This document shows, piece after piece, positions 18,690 through 26,464 of a DNA stretch of 40,637 nt. The stretch's first letter is position 1. Every line of letters starts with the position of its first letter. Source of the stretch: an uncultured Clostridia bacterium (lineage in GTDB: Bacteria > Bacillota > Clostridia > Peptostreptococcales > Anaerovoracaceae); contig CALXBQ010000053.1 in assembly GCA_944386595.1 (NCBI GenBank), forward strand, positions 1 through 40,637, in the 5' to 3' direction. A program made the translations under genes and the position numbers. Under the pieces are notes generated by a model. That model was not told where the DNA came from, searched no databases, and was given only the letters and a program-made list of their open reading frames with translations.

Positions 18690-19976
18690 ATGAAGACTTT
18701 GTACATACAGTGCGAAATGGGAGCTGCGGGAGACATGCTCATGGCGGCCCTCTGGGAGGCGGCGGGAAGCCGTCCCGAACTCATAGAAAGGCTTAACGCC
18801 ATGGGAGTGCCGGGGCTTCACATCGAGGCGGAAAGGGCCGAAAGCTGCGGAATTCACGGCACTCACATGAAGGTGGAAATATACGGAGCGGAGGAGCTGG
18901 AACACAATCATCACGACCATGACCATGAGCACCATGAACATCATCACGACCATCACGACCATGACCATGACCATGAACACGGGCATCATCACCACGAACA
19001 CCATCACCACGGCATAGACGACGTGAAGGGAATTCTGGACGGCCTTGACATTTCAGATAATGCCAGAGAAAACGCAAAGAAAGTCTACGATATAATTGCG
19101 GCTGCTGAGAGTACCGTTCACGGCGTCGACATGAAGCACGTCCACTTCCATGAGGTGGGGAGCCTGGACGCGGTGGCGGATGTGGCGGGCTGCTGCATGC
19201 TCTTAGATGAAATAGGAGCGGATAAAATAGTCGTTTCCCCTGTGAACACCGGCTCGGGAAGCGTAAAGTGCGCACACGGAATCCTTCCGGTGCCCGCCCC
19301 TGCAACGGAGCTCATCTTAAGGGGAGTTCCGTGTTATTCGGGGAAGGTGGAGTCGGAACTCTGCACGCCGACGGGAGCCGCGCTGATAAAGTATTTTGCG
19401 GATTCCTTCGGAGCCATGCCGGTTATGACGGTGGAGACGGCAGGCTACGGCATAGGAGCGAAACGTTTTGAGAACCACGCCAACTGCGTCAGAGCGCTCA
19501 TAGGAGAAGAAACCGCGGAGAGGCGCGAGGCATACGATGACGAGGTTTACGAGCTTTCCGCCAACATAGACGATATGACCGGAGAGGATATAGGCTTTGC
19601 CATTGAAAAGCTGATGGAAGCGGGAGCCCTGGACGCCTATGCACAGGCCGTCACCATGAAAAAAACAAGACCTGCCGTGAAGCTCTGCTGCCTTTGCAGG
19701 GAAAATGACAGGAAAACCATGACAGAGACAATGTTCAGACACACCTCGTCAATAGGCATAAGAGAGCAGAAATTCGGAAGATATACCCTGAAGCGGCGGG
19801 AGATTTCCGGAGAGGTTTCCGGAGTAAAGGTACGCGCAAAGGTTTCCGAAGGATACGGAGTGAAAAGGGTAAAGGCGGAGTTTGACAGCGCGAGAGACCT
19901 TGCCGAAAAGACAGGCCTTACCCTGAAAGAGGCTAAGACTGCGATCCTTGAAGCGATTGGAGAGAAAGATAAATAA
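18690..19976 (+). CDS. larC: LarC, nickel insertase for the NPN cofactor
   Basis: LarC puts nickel into the dithiolated pyridinium mononucleotide, using CTP. The 428-residue protein starts CEMGAAGDMLMAALWE and contains HVHFHEVGSLDAVADVAG, PVNTGSGSVKCAHG, ELCTPTGAALIKYF and a C-terminal domain from ELSANIDDMTGEDIG. Residues 72-107 are 24 His among 36, mixed with Asp and Glu, a likely nickel store or capture arm. In Lactiplantibacillus larC is split and joined by a programmed frameshift; here it is one continuous frame. The last base of its stop (TAATG) starts the next gene. No larA racemase lies nearby. Confidence 0.95.
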   Translation: MKTLYIQCEMGAAGDMLMAALWEAAGSRPELIERLNAMGVPGLHIEAERAESCGIHGTHMKVEIYGAEELEHNHHDHDHEHHEHHHDHHDHDHDHEHGHHHHEHHHHGIDDVKGILDGLDISDNARENAKKVYDIIAAAESTVHGVDMKHVHFHEVGSLDAVADVAGCCMLLDEIGADKIVVSPVNTGSGSVKCAHGILPVPAPATELILRGVPCYSGKVESELCTPTGAALIKYFADSFGAMPVMTVETAGYGIGAKRFENHANCVRALIGEETAERREAYDDEVYELSANIDDMTGEDIGFAIEKLMEAGALDAYAQAVTMKKTRPAVKLCCLCRENDRKTMTETMFRHTSSIGIREQKFGRYTLKRREISGEVSGVKVRAKVSEGYGVKRVKAEFDSARDLAEKTGLTLKEAKTAILEAIGEKDK

Positions 19977-21151
19977 TGATAGCGGTATTCTTATCTCCAT
20001 TCTATATCGCAATGAACATATACATTGTCATAAGGCTGCTCAGGTGGCTGGGAGCGTGCCACACAAGGCTGGAGCACCCGGCGGTGTGGGCCGCCGTCAT
20101 AACGGTGTACGCGTTCTTTGCGTTAAGCCCCGTAACGGGAATGCTTATTACGGCAGACCCCGTTCACAGCTGGCTGAAATACATAACCAACTACTGGACG
20201 GGAATCCTGCTCATAGGAGCGGTGGCTCTCATCATAGGAGACGGCGCCAGATTCGTTCTCAACAGGACGGTCTGGAAGGAAAACCACCCGGACAGAAAGA
20301 GATTCATAGCGGGCGGCCTCTGCGTGATAATAGTCGTCCTTGCGGCAGGAGGCTACGGGATTATCCACGGAAAGGATATATCTGTCGTTCACGAGAGGGT
20401 TACCGTGAACAAGGCGGCGAACACGGACGAACTCAGAATAGCCCTCGTAGCCGACCTTCACATAGGATACAACTCATCTGTAGACCATATTAAGAAGATG
20501 GTTGACATTATAGAGGCTGAAAATCCGGACATTGTCGTAATGGCGGGAGACATATTCGATAACGAGTACGACGCCATACCGGATAAGAAGGCCATGGCGG
20601 AAACTCTTAAGGAGATGACGGATAAGTATCCGACTTACGCCTGCTGGGGAAACCACGACGTGGAGGAAAAAATCCTGGTAGGCTTCACTTTCGGCGGCGG
20701 AGCCAAGGATGATTCGGGATTCAGGCAGTTCCTCAGCGATTCGGGAATCATCCTCCTCGAGGATGAAACGGTTCTCACTGATGAGGGATTTTATATAGCC
20801 GGCCGCAGAGATCCGTCAAAATCGGAAAAGGAGGGACATGACAGGTTAACTCCTTCAGAGCTGCTGGAGGATCTTGATAAGACAAAGCCTGTAATAGTTA
20901 TAGACCATCAGCCGGGAGAGCTTGAGGAGCTTGCGGAAGCGGGAGCCGACATAGATCTTTCCGGTCACACCCACGACGGTCAGATTTTTCCGGGAAACCT
21001 GACGGTGAAGCTGGCGTGGGAAAACCCCTACGGCGTGAAGCAGGTGGGGAATATGACGTCGTTTGTCACTTCAGGGGCAGGAGTATGGGGCCCGCCCATG
21101 CGGGTCGGAACCGACAGCGAAGTGATGATAATAGATGTGAATTTTAAATAG
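19976..21151 (+). CDS. Membrane-anchored metallophosphoesterase (YkuE-like)
   Basis: This 391-residue protein has four hydrophobic N-terminal segments (up to about residue 126) and then a calcineurin-type phosphoesterase domain. Metal-site motifs are VADLHIG, MAGDIFDN, WGNHDVE, IDHQP and LSGHTHDGQIFP, all intact, so it should bind two metal ions and cut phosphoesters. It resembles B. subtilis YkuE-type enzymes; substrate unknown. The catalytic domain follows the last membrane helix, probably on the outer face, though the orientation is not certain. Translation is coupled to larC by a one-base TAATG overlap. Confidence 0.9.
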   Translation: MIAVFLSPFYIAMNIYIVIRLLRWLGACHTRLEHPAVWAAVITVYAFFALSPVTGMLITADPVHSWLKYITNYWTGILLIGAVALIIGDGARFVLNRTVWKENHPDRKRFIAGGLCVIIVVLAAGGYGIIHGKDISVVHERVTVNKAANTDELRIALVADLHIGYNSSVDHIKKMVDIIEAENPDIVVMAGDIFDNEYDAIPDKKAMAETLKEMTDKYPTYACWGNHDVEEKILVGFTFGGGAKDDSGFRQFLSDSGIILLEDETVLTDEGFYIAGRRDPSKSEKEGHDRLTPSELLEDLDKTKPVIVIDHQPGELEELAEAGADIDLSGHTHDGQIFPGNLTVKLAWENPYGVKQVGNMTSFVTSGAGVWGPPMRVGTDSEVMIIDVNFK

Positions 21152-21185
21152 ACGATGCTGCGAGATATTAAGTAAGGAAAGATTT

Positions 21186-22754
21186 ATGTGGAAATGGAAC
21201 AGAAGAGAAATTAAGAGCGAGGGCAAACGGGCACTCAGGAAGAACTACTGGAGAATAGTGGGAGTCATGCTCCTGGTGACCGTTATGACGACGGGCCTGA
21301 ACTTCTACTCGCCGGAGGCGGATATAGCCGGTATGAACAGCGGCCGTCTTTATACCAACTCCAACGCGAATATTATGAATGACTGGTATAACAGCCTGGA
21401 GACCGCCGCCGAAGGAACCGACGAAGCGCAGGTGCTCACATTCCTGGGGGAACGCTACACTCCGAAGAAGGGCGTGCTGGCGCAGGTGTACAATACCATA
21501 ACCGCCGATAAATCCGTGCTCTACGGTACTCTGAATTCGGTCAACGACATGGTGTTCAAGGACAGGTTCGGAGAAGGTGTCGTAATCATGGTGGGAGTAT
21601 TCCTGTCGGTCATCTTCTCCATATTCGTAGTGAACGTAATTCAGGTCGGTCACTGCCGGTTCATCATGGAAAACAGAAATTACGGCGAGACGAAGTTCGA
21701 CAGGGTGTTCTTCCCGTGGAGGACGAGAAAGGGCATGAGAGTAGGTCTCATAATGCTGAAAAAATCCGTCTTTCTGTTCCTTTGGGATATAACCATAATA
21801 GGTGGAATAATAAAATCCTATTCATATAAGATGGTACCGTACATACTGGCGGAAAATCCCGACATGAATCACAGGGACGTTTTCAGACTTTCCAGACGGA
21901 TGATGAAGGGCTATAAGTGGAAGGCATTTGTAATGGATCTTTCCTACATAGGCTGGTATGCTCTAAACATCATCGTTCCGTTCGGAATACTCAAGTGGGT
22001 GTGGATCACGCCGTACATGGATACGGTCTACGGAGAGATGTACTATCAGCTGAGGGCTAAGGCAAAGGCTGACGGACTGGAGCTTGCGGAACTTCTGGGA
22101 GACGAATATCTGTATCCCGAGACTACGGATCTTGACGACTATCCCGTTGAAAAGAATCCTCTCTACAACGAAAGAGGCAGGAACTGGATAAAGATAGACT
22201 ACCACAGAAATTACACGTTAACGTCTCTCATACTCATGTTCTTCGTCTTCTCGTTAATCGGATGGTGCTGGGAGGTATCTCTCCACCTGTTCAACGACGG
22301 TGTGTTCGTAAACAGAGGGTTCTTTCACGGGCCGTGGCTTCCTATATACGGCAGCGGAGGCGTACTGATTCTGGTGCTTTTAAGGAGGTTCGCGGACAGG
22401 CCGGCTCTCATGTTCGTGCTTACGGTAATTCTCTGCGGAGTGGTGGAATACAGCGTGGCCACATTCCTCTGGGAGACTCAGCATACGTACTGGTGGAACT
22501 ACTCGGGCTACTTCCTGAACATTCATGGAAGGGTCTGCGCCGAGGGGCTTCTCGTGTTCGGAGTTGGCGGTCTCGCCTTTGTCTACGTGCTGGCGCCGCT
22601 CTTTGATGAGATATTTAAACGGATTCCGAAAAGGGCGGCGGTATCGGTTTGCTGCATACTCCTCGTCGCCTTCGGAGCGGATACGGTTTATTCACTGATT
22701 TCCCCTAATACGGGAGAAGGAATTACGGATTATACGGTAGAGGAAAGCAAATGA
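21186..22754 (+). CDS. DUF975-like plus CmpB (PF06541-type) membrane protein
   Basis: This 522-residue multi-pass protein appears to be two parts. Residues 1 to about 300 start WNRREIKSEGKRALRKNYW and contain GHCRFIMENR, HRDVFRLSRRMMKGYKWKAF and YMDTVYGEMYYQLR, typical of DUF975. From about 340, the segment SLIGWCWEVSLHLFNDGVFVNRGF, read as two blocks, with GPWLPIYGSGG and VEYSVATFLWE, is the domain often labelled 'putative ABC transporter permease' (CmpB-type); a second copy lies at 25509-26321. No ATPase is adjacent, so transport is unproven. AAGGAAAG precedes the ATG. The stop overlaps the DUF3842 start (ATGA). The DUF975 call is less sure than the CmpB call. Confidence 0.8.
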   Translation: MWKWNRREIKSEGKRALRKNYWRIVGVMLLVTVMTTGLNFYSPEADIAGMNSGRLYTNSNANIMNDWYNSLETAAEGTDEAQVLTFLGERYTPKKGVLAQVYNTITADKSVLYGTLNSVNDMVFKDRFGEGVVIMVGVFLSVIFSIFVVNVIQVGHCRFIMENRNYGETKFDRVFFPWRTRKGMRVGLIMLKKSVFLFLWDITIIGGIIKSYSYKMVPYILAENPDMNHRDVFRLSRRMMKGYKWKAFVMDLSYIGWYALNIIVPFGILKWVWITPYMDTVYGEMYYQLRAKAKADGLELAELLGDEYLYPETTDLDDYPVEKNPLYNERGRNWIKIDYHRNYTLTSLILMFFVFSLIGWCWEVSLHLFNDGVFVNRGFFHGPWLPIYGSGGVLILVLLRRFADRPALMFVLTVILCGVVEYSVATFLWETQHTYWWNYSGYFLNIHGRVCAEGLLVFGVGGLAFVYVLAPLFDEIFKRIPKRAAVSVCCILLVAFGADTVYSLISPNTGEGITDYTVEESK

Positions 22755-23167
22755 TAGTAATGGTTGTAGACGGTCAGGGAGGGCGTCTGGGCGCTTCTCT
22801 GACGGAAAAGATTAAAAAGGCGTGCCCGGAGGCGGAGGTTCTCGCCATAGGGACAAACAGCGCCGCGACAGCGGCCATGCTCAAAGCGGGTGCAGACGAG
22901 GGGGCTACGGGAGAGAATCCGGTAAGGGTCGCTTCTGCGAGAGCAGACGTGATTACAGGCCCCGTGGGAATCATTATGGCGGACTCCCTTCTGGGAGAGG
23001 TTACGGCAAAGATGGCGGAAAGCATTACGGCTGCCGGGGCCAAAAAAGTTTTAATACCGATGAACAAGTGTAATACTTTAATAGCGGGCATAAACGGAGA
23101 AACCGTTTCTGACCTTACGGAAGATGCGGTAAAGAAAATATGCCGCCTTGCTGCGGAGGAAAAGTGA
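22751..23167 (+). CDS. DUF3842 family protein
   Basis: This 138-residue soluble protein has a Rossmann-like start MIVMVVDGQGGRLGASLTEK and an even alternation of strands and helices, with VDVITGPVGIIMADSLLGE-like and KVLIPMNKCNTLIAG segments. It matches the DUF3842 proteins often found beside coaBC or transporter genes in Clostridia; function unknown. It overlaps the upstream gene by 4 bases (ATGA) and coaBC by one base (TGATG), so the three are translated as a chain. Confidence 0.85.
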   Translation: MIVMVVDGQGGRLGASLTEKIKKACPEAEVLAIGTNSAATAAMLKAGADEGATGENPVRVASARADVITGPVGIIMADSLLGEVTAKMAESITAAGAKKVLIPMNKCNTLIAGINGETVSDLTEDAVKKICRLAAEEK

Positions 23168-24354
23168 TGTTCGAAAATAAGACTGTAGTAATAGGAATAG
23201 GCGGCGGTATTGCGGCGTACAAGACCGCATACCTTGCGAGCAGGCTTGCAAAGACCGGGGCGGACGTTCACGTCATAATGACGAAGAACGCCTGCAACTT
23301 CATAAACCCCATAACATTTGAGACGTTAACCGGAAACAAGTGCCTGGTTGACACCTTTGACAGAAACTTTGAATTTAACGTGGAGCACGTGGCTCTGGCA
23401 AAGAGGGCGGACGTGTTCATCATTGCTCCAGCAACGGCCGACGTCATAGCGAAGACCGCCTGCGGAATAGCCGACGACATGCTCACCACAACATTCCTTG
23501 CCGCAAAATGCGAAAAGATAGTGGCTCCGGCAATGAACACGGCAATGTATGAAAATCCGGTTACCCAGGACAATCTGGACAGGCTGAGAAGCTACGGAGT
23601 CAGGGTTCTGGAGCCGGCTGAAGGCTACCTTGCCTGCGGAGACACGGGAAAGGGAAAGATGCCCGAGCCTGAGGAGCTCTTTGCCGCGGTTGAAAAGGCG
23701 GTGGCAAGGGAAAAGGATATGAAGGGCCTCAAGGTGATAGTTACGGCCGGGGCAACGAGAGAGTCCCTAGACCCCGTAAGATTCATCACCAATCACTCCA
23801 GTGGCAAAATGGGAGCGGCTCTCGCAAAGGAGTGCATGCTCAGGGGCGCGAACGTGGTTCTGGTAAAGGCCTTTACTACGGCCAAGATGCCGGATTTTGT
23901 CAGAACGGAGAACGTCGAGAGCGCAGAGGATATGTTTAACGCGGTCAGAGCCGGTTTTGACGACGCCGACATAGTCATAATGGCGGCGGCGGTTTCCGAC
24001 TACACTCCGGATACCTTCTCGGACGAGAAGATAAAGAAAAGCGACGACGATATGTCCATAAGCCTTAAGCGAACACAGGACATACTGAAGTACATGGGGG
24101 AACATAAGACCCATCAGTTCCTCTGCGGTTTTTCCATGGAGACTCAGAACATGATAGAAAACTCCGTAAAGAAGCTGAAGAAGAAAAACGCCGACATGAT
24201 AGTGGCGAACAACCTTAAGGACGCCGGCTCCGGCTTCGGAACCGACACTAACGCGGTAGTGATAATAACGAAGGATAACGAAGAGGCGTTAAGCCTCATG
24301 ACGAAGGAGGAAGTGGCTCACGAAATCGTGAACAGAATCCTCGCTTTAAGATAA
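23167..24354 (+). CDS. coaBC: Bifunctional phosphopantothenoylcysteine decarboxylase / phosphopantothenate-cysteine ligase
   Basis: Two successive steps of coenzyme A synthesis in one 395-residue protein. The flavin-dependent decarboxylase part (1 to about 185) has GGGIAAYKTAYL, the active histidine in VEHVALAKRAD, APATADVIAKTACGIADD, APAMNTAMYENP and YLACGDTGKGKMPEP. The ligase part has TAGATRESLDPVRFITNHSS in two blocks, AAAVSDYTP and KIKK. The length is normal. The ATG at 23167 shares a base with the DUF3842 stop; GGAGG lies upstream in that gene. Confidence 0.96.
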   Translation: MFENKTVVIGIGGGIAAYKTAYLASRLAKTGADVHVIMTKNACNFINPITFETLTGNKCLVDTFDRNFEFNVEHVALAKRADVFIIAPATADVIAKTACGIADDMLTTTFLAAKCEKIVAPAMNTAMYENPVTQDNLDRLRSYGVRVLEPAEGYLACGDTGKGKMPEPEELFAAVEKAVAREKDMKGLKVIVTAGATRESLDPVRFITNHSSGKMGAALAKECMLRGANVVLVKAFTTAKMPDFVRTENVESAEDMFNAVRAGFDDADIVIMAAAVSDYTPDTFSDEKIKKSDDDMSISLKRTQDILKYMGEHKTHQFLCGFSMETQNMIENSVKKLKKKNADMIVANNLKDAGSGFGTDTNAVVIITKDNEEALSLMTKEEVAHEIVNRILALR

Positions 24355-24370
24355 AAGGAACGGACGGCCC

Positions 24371-25261
24371 ATGGCGCACATTCTCATCCACTCCCTAAAG
24401 GACAGCCTCGTCCTTCTGCCCTTTCTCTTCGGAACCTATCTGGTAATAGAGATTCTGGAGACGGCGGCGGGGGAGCACGCTAAAAAGTTAATAACAGGAG
24501 CCGGAAAGGGAAGCGTGGCTGTGGGAGCGGCTCTGGGAGTGGTTCCTCAGTGCGGATTTTCCGCCGTGGCCGCAGGCTTTTACTCCAAGGGAATCATCGG
24601 AGCGGGAGCGCTTCTCGCGGTGTTCATGTCTACTTCCGACGAGATGCTGCCCGTATTCGTGGCGGCAAAGGCTCCGGCGGCGACTATCCTTTCCATTCTG
24701 GCCGCAAAGTTTGTCATGGCGGTAATAAGCGGAACTCTGGCGGGACCGGTTCTGGACAGGGTGTGCAGGCGCAGACCGGCAAAATCCTTTCACACGGAAG
24801 ATGGCGGCGACTGCCATGACGGACATGATCACGGTGAAAGCGGCTGCGGATGCGGACACCGCCACCGCGGGATAATCGCCGATGCTGCGGCCCACACGGT
24901 CAAGGTCTTCGCCTTTATATTTGCGGTTACGCTGGTGCTGAACATAGTTATTCACACGGTAGGACAGGACGCCTTAGGCTCCGTTCTCGGCGACATACCC
25001 GTTCTCGGCGAAATCGTAGCCGGGCTCATAGGACTCATTCCAAACTGCGCGGCTTCCGTCATAATATCCCAGCTCTATCTCGACGGAGTCATAGGAGCGG
25101 GAGCCATGATGAGCGGACTTTTGGTAAGTGCCGGCGCGGGAGTGCTGGTGCTGTTCGAGGAAAACAGAAGTCCAAAATCAAACGCACTGATTCTGGCCGT
25201 TCTGTACGGCCTCGGAGTGGCGTGGGGACTTCTCATGGAAATATCAGGTGTAGTATTTTAA
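24371..25261 (+). CDS. Probable heavy-metal/manganese exporter (ArsP_2-like permease)
   Basis: This 296-residue membrane protein of about eight to ten helices is built as an inverted repeat. Each half has a Pro-x-Cys helix break (GVVPQCGFSAVAAGFYSKGIIGAG and GLIPNCAASVIISQLYLDGV, each read as short blocks) followed by Gly/Ala/Ser-rich helices. This is the pattern of ArsP_2-type 'putative manganese transporter' or metal exporter families. The loop between halves (about residues 140-165) is rich in His, Cys and Asp (HDGHDHGESGCGCGHRHRG) and probably binds metal. AAAGGAA precedes the ATG at 24371. The next gene encodes a small Cys-rich membrane protein 17 bases downstream. The transported ion cannot be read from sequence. 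Confidence 0.75.
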   Translation: MAHILIHSLKDSLVLLPFLFGTYLVIEILETAAGEHAKKLITGAGKGSVAVGAALGVVPQCGFSAVAAGFYSKGIIGAGALLAVFMSTSDEMLPVFVAAKAPAATILSILAAKFVMAVISGTLAGPVLDRVCRRRPAKSFHTEDGGDCHDGHDHGESGCGCGHRHRGIIADAAAHTVKVFAFIFAVTLVLNIVIHTVGQDALGSVLGDIPVLGEIVAGLIGLIPNCAASVIISQLYLDGVIGAGAMMSGLLVSAGAGVLVLFEENRSPKSNALILAVLYGLGVAWGLLMEISGVVF

Positions 25262-25278
25262 CAAAGGGGGTATAAATA

Positions 25279-25512
25279 ATGCAGTACTTTCTAAGTCATC
25301 TCATATACATAGTGATCGCGGCGGTAATAATCGGCCTCATAGGGTTTCTGGCCGTATGGGCGGCGGACAAAAGCGCGGCTATGGACAGGGAAAAGAAGGA
25401 AGACGGTGAACTTAAAGGACTTGAGCAGCTTGAAAATATAAGTTGTGATATGGGCTGCTCCGGATGCGGATTATCCGGAAGCTGCGACAGGGAAGAGAGA
25501 AAAGAAAAATGA
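25279..25512 (+). CDS. Small Cys-rich single-pass membrane protein
   Basis: This 77-residue protein has one N-terminal membrane helix (about residues 5-28), a charged linker (MDREKKEDGELKGLEQLE) and a C-terminal cysteine cluster, CDMGCSGCGLSGSC. The plan resembles FeoB-associated Cys-rich membrane proteins, but no feoB is present; its partner here may be the upstream permease, which also has a Cys/His loop. AAAGGGGG lies before the ATG. Its stop overlaps the next start (ATGA), so it belongs to the same transcript. It is a real gene by ribosome site and coupling; the function is unknown. Confidence 0.75.
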   Translation: MQYFLSHLIYIVIAAVIIGLIGFLAVWAADKSAAMDREKKEDGELKGLEQLENISCDMGCSGCGLSGSCDREERKEK

Positions 25513-26321
25513 CATTTGCACAGTGGGTATTGCTGTTTTACGCCTATTGCTTTATAGGCTGGATTTGGGAGACGTGTTACGTTTCGGCGAGAGCCGGAAA
25601 GTTCTGTAACAGGGGGTTTCTCCACGGGCCGTTTCTGCCTATATACGGCTCGGGAGCCATAGTGATTCTCTTAAGCACCTTCGGGGTGAGAGATAATCTC
25701 TGGCTGGTATACGTTATAGGTATGATAAGCTCGACGATTCTGGAGTATTTTACGGGAGACGCCATGCAGAGAATGTTCGGCGTAAGATATTGGGATTATT
25801 CGAAGCACAGGTTCAACCTTAAGGGCCACATATGTCTCGGGGTATCCCTGGGATGGGGACTGTTTTCCGTCCTTCTCGTAAGGTTCGTAAACCCGCCGGT
25901 GATGGATCTGGTTACGGCCCTTCCATACAGGCTGACGGAAATACTGACTCACGGCCTCACCGTCGTGCTGGCTGTAGACACCACCGTATCCGTATACGAG
26001 GCTCTCGATCTTAAGAAGCTTCTTAAGGAAATGGCGGAGGGCAGCGAGACGATACAGAAAATCCAGCGCCGCGCAGACTTTGTCTACGCCATGGCGGAGG
26101 ACGACCTTAAGAGGCGCCGCAGGGAGCTGGACGAGAGGGTGTCCGACGCGAAGGATAAGGTCAGCGTGGTTTTAGAGGAGCTTTCAAAACGCGGAGCTCT
26201 TGAAAACGCCAGGTTTGTAAAGATTTTAAAGCGTAATCCGGGAGCCGTTTCGGCAAGGCTTAAGGACGAGCTGGAGGAGCTTAAGCTGCAGCTTGATAAT
26301 TACATGAAATACGGTGAATGA
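25509..26321 (+). CDS. CmpB-type (PF06541-like) membrane protein with C-terminal coiled coil
   Basis: A 270-residue protein: five or so membrane helices to about residue 165, then a long charged helix. The membrane part has CFIGWIWETCYVSARAGKF, NRGFLHGPFLPIYGSGA and LEYFTGDAMQRMFGVRYWDY, the same domain as the C-terminal half of the protein at 21186-22754. Residues 185-270 are Glu/Lys/Arg-rich and likely a cytoplasmic coiled coil. It is often annotated 'putative ABC transporter permease', but there is no ATPase here. The ATG at 25509 overlaps the previous stop; an earlier in-frame start at 25464 would lie inside that gene. Confidence 0.85.
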   Translation: MTFAQWVLLFYAYCFIGWIWETCYVSARAGKFCNRGFLHGPFLPIYGSGAIVILLSTFGVRDNLWLVYVIGMISSTILEYFTGDAMQRMFGVRYWDYSKHRFNLKGHICLGVSLGWGLFSVLLVRFVNPPVMDLVTALPYRLTEILTHGLTVVLAVDTTVSVYEALDLKKLLKEMAEGSETIQKIQRRADFVYAMAEDDLKRRRRELDERVSDAKDKVSVVLEELSKRGALENARFVKILKRNPGAVSARLKDELEELKLQLDNYMKYGE

Positions 26322-26360
26322 TTTATTTGTGTTGATTAGATGAAAATAAACGGGAAGGGT

Positions 26361-26389
26361 TTGTAAATTCCCTTTCAAAGTGATACAAT
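26361..26389 (+). promoter_or_regulatory. Promoter of the trigger-factor-like gene
   Basis: TTGTAA (26361-26366), 17-bp spacer, TACAAT (26384-26389). Upstream, GGGAA/TTCCC around 26352-26372 forms only a weak 5-bp hairpin, so the previous operon lacks a clear terminator. Confidence 0.65.
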
Positions 26390-26398
26390 AGTCCGTGT

Positions 26399-26430
26399 AT
26401 AACAGCCGGGAAGAGGTTTCCGGCTGTTAT
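26399..26430 (+). promoter_or_regulatory. Strong hairpin at the 5' end of the leader
   Basis: ATAACAGCCGG (26399-26409) and its exact complement CCGGCTGTTAT (26420-26430) form an 11-bp stem with a 10-nt loop, within a few bases of the predicted transcription start. No T run follows directly (the next Ts are at 26446-26450), so it more likely protects the mRNA end than terminates, though weak attenuation is possible. Confidence 0.65.
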
Positions 26431-26464
26431 GTACGGATTAAATTATTTTTACAGGAAGGTAACC

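Noticed and set aside
18051-19010. Minus-strand frame with a Met/Val-rich, membrane-like start
   Set aside because: The hydrophobic run is the complement of the LarC histidine codons (CAT/CAC becomes ATG/GTG); larB and larC are clearly the real genes.
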